From assembly GCA_022578965.1 (NCBI GenBank), contig MU400603.1:1-64000 (forward strand): a stretch of 64,000 bases of DNA, given 5' to 3'. Position 1 is the first letter of the stretch, and every line of letters starts with the position of its first letter. Positions 30,557 to 43,448 of the stretch are shown here, in pieces. The notes under the pieces were generated by a model, which was given only the letters and a program-made list of their open reading frames with translations, ran no database searches and was not told the origin of the DNA. Source of the stretch: Xylaria sp. FL1777. Lineage: Eukaryota > Ascomycota > Sordariomycetes > Xylariales > Xylariaceae. A program made the translations under genes and the position numbers.

Positions 30557-33500
30557 ACGTATGGACTGGGCCGAGGAGTGGAAAGGATACCGACATGTAC
30601 ACTCCCCCGGGAGATGAAACAGAGTGAAGTCAGTCAGAGTTTTGGAACTCGAGGAGGGGAGCCAGATACCAACAGAACACTGTGCTCGATAGTCATGAAA
30701 CCCTCAACAGTTGTGATAATTTCTACCTTTGCTATTAATCGAGCTATTACTCTTCTCTCTCATCATGTTGATACGCGGTGGATTAATTAAGATACTTGAC
30801 CCAACAGTAATAATAGATCCCTCAAGTATGAATTTAGTGAAGCATAAATCGTCCATTTAGCAACCCACAGGATTAAGGGCCACAAGCCCTGGTACGCTGA
30901 ACTCCCACAATCCCTACCTTTTTTGAAGTCCACACACTTCACCAACACACAATAGACCAAAATCCCAAAAGTATTGCAAGCCCACCAAACACCAAAAACA
31001 CACGTAAACCCCCAGCAACCCCCAGCAACCCCCAGCAACCCAAAAACGGCCACGTAAATAGCACCACAATACCATGTGCCCCAGCAGACACACTAATAAT
31101 AATAAAGCCCACAAGCAATAGCCACCAACAAAAAATCAATAGTGTTCGGTTTAAAAATCAAAGCGTAGTAATCATAAGCATTGGAATAATAAAGCCCCCG
31201 GAGGCACAAGATAGTATCATATCTGGTAACAATACTCCGTATAAAACGAACAAAAAGCCCCCTGTACCACCATATCCCACTGAAATATAAATAATGATTG
31301 CCACGTCTAATACCCTTTAGGAAGTATGCAAAGTAGCTGAATAGCACCGTACCCGACGTTAAAGACAATCAATCAATCAACAGGATTAAGGACTTTGTTA
31401 ACTCGGCATTCCCATCCACGCTGTCTACTCCTAGATATACTGTTCTATATTATGATAGAACTGGCCACCAGCCTGGTTCTTACTGATATAACTTGTATTC
31501 AATGTCGTGCTCTAACTTTAATGAAAACGCGCAGTTAGGATGCACCAAATTCTCGTGGAGCCTAGAAACTGAGTCGAAACCCGAGATACCAGCCTGCACT
31601 GACACCTGCGACGACGACACGCACCACATCTGCTTCTCTCCCTACTTATGGAGACGGCTTGAGAAGTCGTATGGCCTTCTTCATCATGTCTCAGATAGTT
31701 AATGGCTGAATATCCTCTTTGGGAACGGTCCATATCGAACACCGAAACCTGCAGGCTATATTATTCAGCGCGTACGACTATCACGCCGACCCTCCGTACA
31801 ACATTTAGCGAGTCTCTCACAAATCAAATAACATTACATAACTGCTAGTAGCAGCTACACTCCCTCAAAAAAACACTTTCCTACTCAGGAGGTTGAGCTA
31901 GAGCAGAGAGGTCAAAAGGGATCGACGGGTGACCAACGAACAACCAAAGCGGTGTAGCAGCAAGGAGCCGTGGTTTCGGTTATCAGAGACTTCTAGACTG
32001 CCAACGAAGGATAGGTAACCTTTATACAATCTAGGAGAACCTAGCTCTCTAACAAGTTCGTAACTCTTTGTATACCAGATCGCCAGCCGCTGTTCCTATT
32101 GCATAGTACAACCAGCCTGACTCGTACGTAACCTACCTGGGGACAGGATAGGTTACAGACTAAGCCGTTGCCACCATGACCTGTATGCTGGTGCAACGCT
32201 GAACTCGCGATCACAAACACCCCGGTCACTCAACAGTGTGTGCTCAACGTGAAACTGACCGAGGACGATCCGCGAGCATACATAGTCAAGTGGATCTTCA
32301 GAAAGCCAATCAGGTATGGCTAAGTCGTACCTTGTGACATGTTCATGCAGCTTTCCGCTGTTTATAAGCAGACGCCTTTGCTGAGATGATGAAATCCGAG
32401 GCACTCGACGACTTCGTTCTCTAGACCAAGGCAATCCAAATTCAAAGTCACTATCAGCATATATCGTACACTAGCTAACGTCTTCGATTCTCCAGATTTT
32501 CAGCTATTTCCTTACTAGGCAGCATGGCCAGCGGCAAAGGGAGCTGAAGCACGTCCCCTAGCAGCCGAGCTCACATCCAGCCCGGAGACACATACCTAGT
32601 CGTACACGAAGCAAGGCGTCAAACATGGTTACCCACGTCATACTATCTTAGTCAAAAGGCGTCTAATGTATCGGATAGACCTACCCTTAGTGACTCAGCT
32701 CGGTTCAGGCCGAGTAACATCCCTTTGTCTTTCAGCTACGTAATCACCATGTACGGGAAGATAAGCATCCTGAACTGTTCGAGGCGCTACTGCGAGAGAA
32801 ATCGCCGAGGTAGCGGCAGAGGGCGGTGTCTTATCTCGAGTCGTGGCTATGGGTAGTTGCATTCTATTGAGGCCTGCTCCAAGCTGATACTTCCGAATTC
32901 TTCCCATCCATTTTCCTAGCCGATCACATGTACTCGGTATCTTATACCCAGTGTCTTAGAAGGGTAGCCAAGAAAGGCTACCTACAATATATTTACTAGA
33001 TGAACCTAAGATAATTATAAGAGCTCCGAAGTAGGCTGTAAACGTACAATTCATTCATTTCACTACCTTTTCAGTAAGTTGGACTGTAGGTTATTGTAAT
33101 GAACAGTGTAAATCATAATAGAATGCCTATACTTTCAGCGCCCTTTACCCTACCGTAGAATATTTGTAAGGCATCTGAGTCAAAGTTCCTGATGGACAGA
33201 TGAAGTAGCTACCATTTACGGTTACGCAGAACATCACATTTCTCGAAAGTCATTATCATTCTACTACAACGTCACTCACATTTCGAACTCAAGCTAAGGG
33301 GGAATTGGGTTTTGTATCGAATTTGCCATTCTAAGCTGCTCCATCTCCAGTAAACTGATAAGAAATTCCCAATAAACTTGTGATGCTCGTCTACTCCTTG
33401 ATGTTGAAGAACCTCATCGTCCCGAACCTTGAACTGGGACTAATACGGGATAAATTCGTCTGTAGGTCATCTGTCTTAGCCTACCGCACGAGGCAAACCC

Positions 33501-34469
33501 TCCCCTGGAATCCTTGCAGATAATGTGCCTACGCGGACCAAAATTCACCCATGTTTGGGTAGTTGTGTTGAAAATCCGATCTTGCTCGTAGTTACACATC
33601 TTTGTGGTATATCGACGTCTTTGGTAGATGTGATTGTGGTTGCGGTTGTTTAATTTTTGATCGGAATAGTGTCAAAGGGGCAGGCCACAGGCAGAATATG
33701 TAGAGGGTGTAGATTTGGTAGTTCTGAGGACTCAAATATGGCTGTAAGTTGTAAATTGATTTCTGAACCCTCTCAAGTCGTAAAGGGGCTCCAGACACTC
33801 ATATTTATATCCAGAGCACTCAATATGCTCACCCCAAAGGGTAGCTGGTGACATGCTGTCTGATGAGTAAGGGCGGCTATTTGAAGCTACACAGGTAGTC
33901 TAGAAGCTGCCTCCGACTAGTAGAACGCATGGAGGCATGGAGCTGTGTAGCTCTTGTCCCGGCGCCTGGGCAGATGATAACGGCGAACTCCTCGATCGTG
34001 AATGGTTACCCTCCAGCTATCACTTTCACTCCTTGTTTTTCTGTTTATGATACTTGGAAAACTCGACCAACTAATTCTCGATCAACCACCATGGACTTTA
34101 ATGTCTTAGATTAGTTATGCATGAATGTTGTCTGTAGTATTATAACTAGCTGCTCGTTTGTAACACATCAGGGGTTGCACATCTTGATGCTCCGCATCAC
34201 AACCCGGTATCTTCGCGTGTAAACTTCCCGTCTTAGACTCTTTCTCGGCTGCTCATTATCAGAGGAAGCTTGGTAGTAACACGATGCTGACAAGTCATAG
34301 TGTGACGTTGCATGTAACGCACGACCCGTGCAGACTACAAACTTATTCTCGTGGCATGCAAAAGATGTAACTATATACACCCTCAAAATTAATGGGGATC
34401 TCCCATTTTTAGTTTACGTGCCACCTCTATAGGGAATTTAGAAGGAATAAAAAATAAATAAAATTTTAC
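30557..34469. other. 3.9-kb gene desert
   Basis: No gene can be supported on either strand; frames are below 95 codons and show no motifs. A frame at 32695-32907 (minus) looks protein-like for 70 codons but has no start context, partner exon or recognised domain. Composition is near average, so this is not a saturated RIP block; it may be old, eroded sequence. Confidence 0.45.
31007..31041. repeat. 10-bp ACCCCCAGCA tandem repeat
   Basis: Three complete copies plus a partial one. Its reverse strand makes a G-rich tract (repeated GGGGGT), which creates the Gly/Trp-rich frame seen on the minus strand. Confidence 0.7.
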
Positions 34470-34568
34470 TCCGAATCGGGGAATCGAACCCCGGGCTTGA
34501 CGGGACTTTTCACATCACGGAATGATGGACTTGAGAGCGTCAAATGTTAGCCACTACACCAATTCGGA
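34470..34568 (-). tRNA. tRNA-Glu (anticodon CUC), intron-containing
   Basis: On the minus strand a full cloverleaf forms: acceptor TCCGAAT paired with ATTCGGA, a D arm with AGTGGCTA loop, anticodon stem TGACG/CGTCA enclosing C-T-CTC-A, T arm CGGGG-TTCGATT-CCCCG. A 28-nt intron interrupts the anticodon loop after position 37, the normal place for nuclear tRNA introns. A T-rich stretch typical of Pol III termination follows at about 34445-34468. The CCA end is not encoded, as in eukaryotes. Confidence 0.93.
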
Positions 34569-35337
34569 GGACCGTCGTTGTGGTTCGCTGAGCCGCCAGT
34601 TGTTGAAATTGAACATGTACTACAGCATAACCACCCACATCAGGATTAATACCTAAGACAACAAAACTTTCTTTCTGTATATTTCAATTACGTTGAAACC
34701 TCATTATGGGCTTATTGATTAATTATATGGGGTGTTGACTATAAGCCAACGCGTCTGAGTGTGCCACAAACTTAGCTACAAGCTATGCACAATGTCGGTC
34801 ATTCCAGTGTCGCCGTGCTTTCTAGGCAAGAATGTACAAGCGAAAGACACGAGGAGGGGCATCCAGCAATCCCGCCCTATATGCCATGATATTGTATCGT
34901 ATTACCGCCATATAAGAGCAAATTCTTAGATTGTACCGGAACACACCGCGAGGTCGGTATGGTTCAGTGACAAAAGTATGCGAGGTACAATATTCAGTCG
35001 GTAGGATGCGTCGCCCGTGTGACGGCGGGGTGCATGAAGCCGAACCAAATCCGTCCGGGATGAATCTCATCTGCCGGTATTTACTTCTGTAATTTATACA
35101 ATTCAATCGAATTCATATCACTATTAAAAAGAGTTGGATTGATTCTTGGACTTCCCATCTCTTAATAGATGGCCACCTACACGAATGACGATATTCCCAT
35201 ACCGAAGGGTACCTTGTAGCACTATCCCCTGACAATCGGTCTTGACAGGAAGGAGACGTATAATACATCTAATGCTTTAAAATTAAATCGAATCCCCAAA
35301 GTCAACTCAATACCTCGCCGATCTCGTAACAATCTGG
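34569..35337. other. intergenic region, nothing recognised
   Basis: 769 bp between tRNA-Glu and the 3' end of the GHKL-ATPase gene. No coding signal or repeat found. Confidence 0.4.
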
Positions 35338-38300
35338 TCAAACGCCGTCTTGATCTATCCCTGGTACGACGGACCATAACTCGCTTTGAAACTTGAGATG
35401 TCCTGATCTTCTAAGGGACTCCGGGTCGAGGTAAATCGCAAGACCCATATTCTCCTGACCTAACCAATACACACGGAAGATGACATATATAGTATTGCCT
35501 ATGTTGTCGGTTCCATTGAAGTTGCCTTGTATCTGTGATTTGTCAGTCTTTGCCGTCTCAATTTGCAGACGCCTTGATATTCCCAACATGCGTCCAGCAA
35601 GGGCTTATTAACACTCACTCGCTTGTATTGTGCCTTACTTATATAAAAAGGCGTCTCAGAGGCACCAGTAGTCGTTTTCACCTCGATAAAATACTTCGGA
35701 TGTCTCCCTTCCCATGTATTTCGAGCGAGATAGCCCTTCTCAATGAGCTCTGTTGTCAGCTTGCTCTGGACGTCGCAGTACGTAATATCGGAAGTCTCCC
35801 GTCCATTCCATTCACCCATGTTAGCGTATTCCGGATGGATGATCACGTATTTCCTCATGTTGCTCATCCAATTGTGCCTTGAGAATCCGGGCAATCCGTC
35901 GGGTCGAGAAAGGTGCGAGAGCAACTCGAAAACCTAGTAAATATATATCAGCAAACTAAGTCTGACAAGGGGCGGACTGTGTGATTGAAAGCGCACATAT
36001 AGTTCCCCTGCAGCACCGATTTTGCAGTCCCGTTCAGTCTGGCTGAGAGAGCGCAAGCCTAGGTCCGGTACATTTTGGAAAGAACTGGGCTGTTCCCGCG
36101 AATTAGAATCGCGATGAACTGGGAGGATGTCTCGTCTGCCTGCGGCGATGATGTTGCTTAAAGTAGCTATGTAGAGCTCGTTAGTGGCACTATCCCGCGT
36201 GGGTGTAGGAGGTTCGAAGGATGGCGACAGGATACGTCGTCTGAAAGGGCTCTCCCCGAGAGGTACTAATCCCGCCAATCGGACAGGCGTGGTTTCGCTC
36301 GAAGCCGGAGTGCCGCTATGAGCGGAGCGCAGATCCTCTGTTCCGGAGATGGGAATGTTGAATGCCTCATTTTCGTTATCATGATCGCTGAGATCAAGAT
36401 CTTGAATGCCATCAGTAGCAGTTTCTACAAGGGTTGGTGGCGATCCTGGCTCTGGCATCGACGCGTCAGTATTTTCGATATCTATCATTACTATTCCATT
36501 CTCATCTAATGCTGCGGAGAGTTCGGAATAGGGTGAGAGCAAAACATCTCTTGTTGCGTGTATACCGTCTTTGTCAATCGTCTCGGATTGTTGGGTGATC
36601 TGGTCCGTCATCATCCAAATGAACAGCTTCTTCGAAAGGGAGTTTGTAAAAGTATACTTCTGCTTGTCTTTGCTACGAGGCAAATAGACTTTGAGCCCAT
36701 ATTCGTCCTCGTCGATGTGTAGAGTAGTCATTGAGCCTTCGACCTGTTGAAGTTTCCCGTCCTGGATGATTTGAAGATTTGAGGAGATGCCATCTGTCTC
36801 GTAGAGTTCCGCATTCTTCATAGCATTATAGAGACAGTCTACGTCCCTGCTGGATCTTGAACGCGGGGTGTTGTAGTGATAAGCAATTCTGGAATAGAGG
36901 TCAGCATAGACTGGTCATGGCAGCCCTTTTGAAGAGACGAACCTGAGCAAGGGATGAGCTCTATATCGTATTTGAATATCTGGACTCGAAATACGACTAG
37001 CCCCTTCTCCAGGGAAAGAGGTCACCTCTTTGATGCAGTGAGAAAAATAGCGACTCTGTAGTCCCGCCCAATGAAGGAAAGGGCGTAATCGAACCACATC
37101 TTCGAGGCTGAAATCGAGTAGTTTGACTTTGGTGGCGAAGTTCTGTCTCAGTTGCTCACGGTCCACTATGAAGAACTCTGTGGAAACCGAGCTGCATACC
37201 ACATCCCCGTGAGGGTACCGGACGGGGAAAATAGAGCTATTCAAAATATCTGAAGGATCGGGAAGGCTTGTCTCAGTGGACAGCAATGAATTGACTGTCC
37301 AGATCGACTGTTTCACCTCCGGTACCAAAACTGAGGGTCGACTACCTGTGTTCTTCAGTTCGTCAATAGCCATCGTTAGATCTACCTGTCTGACACCGAG
37401 AATTTTTGTAAACAGCCCTTCTAGATCTTCGTAGTCTTCGTTCAGTGACACTTTCCCTCTAAGCTGTGCTGCTTTCGACCAGACACATTGCGAAGGCATG
37501 TGCCATGGGGAAAGATCATCCACAGATGCATATATAAGAGCATTTGCCTCAAATGCTTCACTAAGAGAAGCCGTAAGTAACGCAGAGAATATACCTGTAT
37601 AGAGAGAAATGACTTTTGATACCTACCGTATAGCGACACTATCAATGCTTCCTTTCTCTAAGGTGTTAATCGCTTCGTAGATGCCCGTGATGATATCAAC
37701 ATCATTGCAGTCGTTTTGTTTCAGAGCCCTGAGCTCCTCAACATAGTCTTGCCATGTGCAAGATGCCCGAATACCGAGTGTTTCAACAAAGAATCTGGAA
37801 AAATGAGGACATGCGGTGCCATCTTTGCAAAAGCACATTTCGTATAGTTTCTTCAGGATGTATTTGGTCGTCATCTCCTGGGGCGCATACCATACACAAG
37901 AGTCTGGCCAAGTCCAGGTGCAGGAGGATTGGGAAAGTGGAATGTAGATACATGGCTGTTGTGAGAACATAGCCCTAAATGCAAGTAAGCGAGTTTCTCT
38001 GAAGATAATAATAGAAATACACACCTGATTTTCTGCTTCTCCTCCGGGCGGTTCTCACTTGCCCAGTATCTCTCTTGTATGTGATCGTATAGTTCGAAAA
38101 GCCGAGTAGCATCTGAATCGGAAAGAGTGACCTCATGGTAGAATTTTGCCAACAACCATTTCAACATGCTCAACGCAAAAGCAACATCGCTATGAGATAT
38201 TGAGACTCGAAGAGTATCAAGTAAGGACTTCCATTTGGCCGGGACGCTGCTCGAGTCGTTCTCAAATTCCAGCTGTAGCCATGGGAAAAATCCCCCCTGG

Positions 38301-40816
38301 CCAAGGAATTTTTCGGTGCGTTTCATTAGCTCCGTTGTCGGGAATAACGTCTCTTTAAGTGGTACCTTGCGGTTTCCCCGACATAGGACGCGTGCATCTC
38401 GAACGCTCTCAATAAATTGTGGTGTGAAGCCCATATATTGTTGATGATACAGCTGATAATAATACCACACCTCAAGGGTCCCAAGGAACTTCTCTGGTCG
38501 ATACCTCCGAATGTAATCTCTCGCGTTTGACGCAATCTCGAGATTAACATACCTTTCTACCCCAAGGCTATCGTAGAACCACTCTACCCATGTCGTGTCT
38601 TCGGTGTCAGGAGGAGCGTCCTGGAAATAATCCTGATGAACAAAGCTGACCTGCCACCCTGGTGCTCCGTCGCCTGGATTGGGCCCTTCGGCTGTCTTTC
38701 GGAACAGCTCCCAAGGACCATACAAATCGTCATCAACAATGTATATGTCAGCGAAAGAAGGTACCACGACTTTGCTATACTGATCGAGGACCTTGAGTTT
38801 TACGAAAGCTTCCGACATCTGCCTGGGTTCATTATCTGTCAGGTATAGAAACTCCAAGTGGCGCTTCGACGTTTCAAGATCCGGATCCTTCGAGTCATAA
38901 AAATGGATTATCGACTCTCGTACGAGGGAAATCGAAGCCATCTTAACACCAAGATTCTTGAAAAGTGTTATTCGGTCGGCATTCACTACATCTCTCGAAA
39001 GAAGCCGAAGATTGATATTGGGTGGGATTTGTAGGTCGTTGATGTTATGAAAATAGACAGGTGCTTGTTCCGCGGATACCCAAGCACCGTCTGCAAGAGG
39101 TATAAGCTCAAGCCTTTTAAGTTCCAACTCGTAGGGGTTTGAGAAGTTCGCAAAAAACCGGTTCAGTAGTCTTGCAACCCGCGAGTGCCAGTCGTCTGAC
39201 ATTGAAGACGATCTGATTCGCGACAGGGTACCGGATTTCAGATCTTTCGTGACCCAGTCCATTATGTCGTCGAATTTAGCCCAGAGAAGTCCATAATCTG
39301 TTAATATTTTGAGATCCGTTTGTTCGTAATGATGAGATATGACTTTTCCAGGGTACTCGTCGTGAAAGAGCGGGTTGCTGAACTTATCAAGTAGGGAGCT
39401 CCGCAATCGACGATGATCGGAGAACAAGCGTGGGATAAGACTCTCCTGACTAAAGAGAATCGGTGTCTGACCTAGTTGGCGCTCGATAGATTCGACCAAA
39501 GAAAGCCACAGCCCACGCCACTCATTATTGTTCTTGCTCTCCTTGTCGGGCAAGTATCTCATCCACCGGAAGCGTAACGTATCGTGTTCGCAAAATTGCA
39601 GTACCGCTTTTACGAAAGCGTCAGCCACTGAGACAACGAGTTGAGAATTCCGAGGAGAATCCCTGACGACATCTTGTCGGTTAGCATCCGTGACGAAATC
39701 GGCCTGGATCAAGAACTTGAAGCCAACTGGTCGTACGGGTAGAAACACGAAGAGATCTTGCGGCTCAGCAATAGGGGTCTGAGACTCCGACAGAGGGAAA
39801 GCCAGTACAATCTGAGATTTGGCATAAGCACGATTTCTCTCCTCAATATCCGAGTAAGTTCGGTTTTCGTTCTTAGAGAGGTTCGTGGATTCGTGAGTCG
39901 TGACGTGGAAATGCTTCACACTTTCTTCAGTTGTCCCATTGATTACCCTCGTCTTCCTCAGGATTGCGTGAGTAGCCCCTGGACGTTCGATCGAAAAGAC
40001 CGTAGAAGACGTCTCCTGTGAGGTCTTGTCACAGAAAACGACGTGTATCCTTCTTAAGTTCTTCATGAACAGTAGTAGGTTCTCTTGTAACTCTCCAAAC
40101 TGAGTTTCAATGGACTGCCTCGTTGCCGCACGCATTTCTGCATCGCCATCATCGTGCAGAAGAAGCGTATATCTGGTCAACGGCGTTGGAAGCTCCTCGT
40201 CAGTCTCTTCCCACAATGGAGAGATCATCCCCATTCCCGAGTCTCCCTTCTTGTGCTTGAAAGAGAAGGAGAAGGCTCCGGATTGGATATGGACTTTCGA
40301 AGCAGCCATAAACACAGACTTGAAGCCTATTCCCTTCTCTCCTATATATCCCTGTGCCCCGACCTTGGAACTTTTGCCGATAGAGCAGATGGCCGCAAGA
40401 TTCTTATCAGTAAAGCCATCTTCGTTGCATTCAACGACAATGCAGCTCGGATGCACACGAAACGACAGGTAGGGAATATCGCCCGATTCCAGCGCTCTGG
40501 AATAGGTGTTATCATCGGCATTCTGTAGTAGCTCGAAGATGAATCGAGCTTTGCTTGTGTAGAGATTTGTTGCCAGTCTTCCGGCCATGTCAGCCAGATG
40601 TATCTAATAGAATGTGGTCGAACAAAGAAGGGCTTACGTCAACACACTTGATCCAATCATCTTATCTTTCGTCAGCAATGCCTCTTCAATTTCATGTCGC
40701 AGTTCTGGATTAAAAGTCTCGAGCTGCTCGAGCCTATCGGGGCTAACGAAGCCATGGTCCTTTGTGATCTTTCTCACAAGCTCGCGCGCGCTTGTCTGGC
40801 TGCTAGGAATCGCCAT
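35338..40816 (-). CDS. giant GHKL-type ATPase with C-terminal DUF3883 (sacsin/NO VEIN-like)
   Basis: Seven exons on the minus strand: 40816-40638, 40577-38025, 37974-37640, 37594-36943, 36888-35997, 35933-35619 and 35532-35338. Together they encode an uninterrupted 1706 residues. The N terminus carries an Hsp90-like ATP-binding fold: FELLQNADDN (Glu75, Asn79), DGFTDKNLAAIC (Asp113) and the glycine lid GYIGEKGIGFKSVF (136-149), as in sacsin and plant NO VEIN proteins. The middle 1300 residues have no domain that I recognise. The C terminus has DUF3883, with a PD-(D/E)XK-like motif (YFIEVKTT, Glu1621/Lys1623) and the following ETPF.ISKAQ. ATP-driven action linked to a nuclease-like domain is the natural reading; function in fungi is unknown. 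Two junctions are non-consensus (AAG acceptor at 40578; GTGTCG donor at 37639). It is divergent from the hydroxymethyltransferase gene. Confidence 0.8.
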
Positions 40817-41818
40817 TAGTCGATGGTAGCCTTCACAGATCTAATTCTAGAATCAGGCAAGTTTTGTTTTGTTCGGAGCTCAGTTGCTAATATCTGAATC
40901 GATGTTGATGGGAAGACGCCTTCCACAATTCTGGGGAAGTAGAAGTCATAGTATATACATACAAGAAGAGCCTAAGGTTCGCCGCAAGGCTTGCTCATAA
41001 CGTTGGCCAGTCGCCATTCTCCAACATATGCTGTTGGTTCAACCTGCTAGGTTGTGCGATGTGAGTATATGTGCGATGTGACGGGATGCCTCTCTACCTG
41101 TTTGTTCATTGGACGGACGCGGCCGCAGAGGACTGGGGGCTGGGGTCACCGGTTACAATCCGGTCAGTTCTGGACGGTCATCATGGTCCATGCATACTTA
41201 TGTGTAGTTGTCAGATATAGGAATTAATTGATTGATTTGATGAACGCCTTCTCCTTACCTTGGCCAGAAAGAAGCCCGAGCACCTCAGTAAACACCTCTT
41301 ATATAACATGGCTTATATCTAACGAGAGTAACTGCGCTTGAACATGTAGTATTTAATCACTGCAGTGCAATTAAACATTCATTGCTTTGTAGTGGTGCTT
41401 TTATTTCTTAAAAATATTTTATTGCTGGTTATTGCTAGTTATTGCTGGAAGATGGGATGGGCTGAGCTGAGCCTGAGCAAAAGCGGCGAATAGCTTACTA
41501 TACATACTACATACTACCTACAGGCCATTAGCGTGAAGCTAGCGCTTAGCGTGTCCAGGGTACTCACGCAACCCCACCGTGCCGCCATCGGCGCAGAAAT
41601 TAACAGAGAGACCCCACCATTTTCTACTTCTTCATCGCCTCTCCTCTCCTCCCCTCCTCCCGCTTCCAGCCTCTGGTCCCGCGAGCTCGATCTTGACTTC
41701 TCGTAATCCATTCCCTCTGTCACAAACCCTGTCACAACCTGTATACAGCATCAATCCAGACTTGTGCTTGTTTACACCCTTTTCCCTCTAATCAATCACT
41801 CCGCCCATAATCGTCGCC
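40817..41818. promoter_or_regulatory. divergent promoter region GHKL-ATPase / SHMT
   Basis: 1.0 kb without a gene. The segment at 41635-41690 is strongly pyrimidine-rich (ctcctctcctcccctcctcc) and probably belongs to the hydroxymethyltransferase promoter or leader. A near-repeat of ttattgctggttattgctagttattgctgg is present at about 41420-41450. Confidence 0.45.
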
Positions 41819-43448
41819 ATGGCCGCCTACGCTCTTTCTCAGGAGCACAGAGATGTCAGTGCCGGATAGACTGGGCTTCAGTCACTCACGAATGAATTGG
41901 TGTTAACAAGCTTCCAGATGCTCGAGAAGTCCCTCGTGGACTCCGACCCCGAGGTTGCCGAGATTATGGTATGTCTCAATTGTCTTGCTCAGTCGTGATG
42001 TCGTCGAGCAGCTAAGCTAACTGTTAATGCAGAAAAAAGAGATTCAGCGCCAGCGGGAGTCCATCATTCTCATCGCCTCCGAGAATGTCACATCACGTGC
42101 CGTCTTCGATGCTCTCGGATCTCCCATGTCTAACAAGTACTCCGAGGGCCAACCCGGTGCGCGTTACTACGGCGGTAATGAGCACATTGATGCGATCGAG
42201 CTGCTCTGCCAGAAGCGCGCTCTCGAGGCCTTCCACCTCGACCCTGCGAGCTGGGGTGTCAATGTCCAGTGCTTGAGCGGTAGCCCTGCCAATTTGCAAG
42301 TTTACCAGGCTCTCATGCCTCCTGGAGGCCGACTGATGGGTTTGGACCTTCCCCACGGTGGTCACTTGAGCCACGGTTACCAGACGCCTGCTAAGAAGTA
42401 AGAACCAAGCCATGGTCACCTGATATCCCTTCACTGCAGCACTAACTCCGTTACTCGTAGGATCTCTGCCGTTTCTACCTACTTTCAGACTATGCCCTAC
42501 CGGGTTAACATCGCGACTGGCATCATTGACTACGACAAGCTCGAGGAGAACGCTCAATTATTCCGCCCCAAGATCTTGGTTGCCGGTACGTCTGCGTACT
42601 GCCGTGAGATCGACTATGCTCGCATGCGCAAGATTGCCGACTCCGTTGGCGCTTACCTTGTCGTCGACATGGCTCACATCTCCGGCCTCATCGCCGCCGA
42701 GTGCATTAAGTCGCCCTTCCCTCACGCCGATGTCGTCACCACCACTACACACAAGTCCCTCCGTGGACCTCGTGGCGCTATGATCTTCTTCCGCAAGGGT
42801 GTACGCAGCACGGACAAGGCCGGAAAGGAGATCAAGTATGACTTGGAAGAGAAAATCAACTTCTCTGTTTTCCCCGGTCACCAGGGCGGCCCCCACAACC
42901 ACACTATCACCGCTCTTACTGTTGCCCTGAAGCAGGCCGCTACTCCTGAGTTCAAGGCTTACCAGCAAAAGGTCGTCTCCAACGCCAAGGCCCTTGAGAA
43001 CAAGTTCAAGGCTCTTGGTTACACGCTTGTGTCTGGCGGTACTGACTCACACATGGTACTCCTCGATCTGCGCCCAATACCCTTGGACGGTGCACGAGTT
43101 GAGGCCGTCCTCGAGAACTTCAACATTGCTTGCAACAAGAACAGCGTCCCTGGTGACAAGTCCGCCCTGACCCCCGGTGGTCTGCGCATTGGTACCCCCG
43201 CCATGACCTCGCGTGGTTTTGGCGAGCAGGACTTTGAACGCGTCGCCGACTACATTGACAAGGCCATCAAGATTTGCCAGGAGGTCCAGGCCAGCCTACC
43301 CAAGGAGGCCAACAAGCTCAAGGACTTCAGGGCGAAGGTGGCCAGCGGTGAGGTTACCAAAATAAATGATCTCAAGAAGGAGGTCGCTGCCTGGTGCCTG
43401 AGCTTCCCTCTCCCTGTTGAGGGCTGGAGAGTTGACGCTGGTATCTAA
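41819..43448 (+). CDS. serine hydroxymethyltransferase, cytosolic type
   Basis: Four exons: 41819-41854, 41918-41968, 42033-42397 and 42461-43448, giving 479 residues. It converts serine and tetrahydrofolate to glycine and 5,10-methylene-tetrahydrofolate and depends on pyridoxal phosphate. The family blocks are complete: [72 protein letters not shown], the PLP-lysine motif [19 protein letters not shown], and [23 protein letters not shown] sequence. There is no mitochondrial presequence (start [12 protein letters not shown]), so the cytosolic isoform is likely. Exons 1 and 2 encode only 12 and 17 residues. Introns begin GTCAGT, GTATGT and GTAAGA. Confidence 0.93.

Noticed and set aside
32695..32907. 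Protein-like 70-codon minus-strand frame
   Set aside because: No partner exons, homologous motif or promoter signal; too short to support.
17886..34568. Functional link between tRNA-Glu and the killer-toxin-like gene (zymocin cleaves tRNA-Glu)
   Set aside because: The genes are about 24 kb apart with unrelated genes between; tRNA-Glu genes are common, so proximity carries no information.
36889..36942. In-frame TGA that appeared to break the GHKL-ATPase gene (…GLP-stop-PVYADLYSR…)
   Set aside because: The 54-bp segment containing it has a GTTCGT donor, a TGCTGAC branch site and a TTCCAG acceptor, and removing it restores a family-like LLR-IAYHYN join. It is an intron, not a nonsense mutation.
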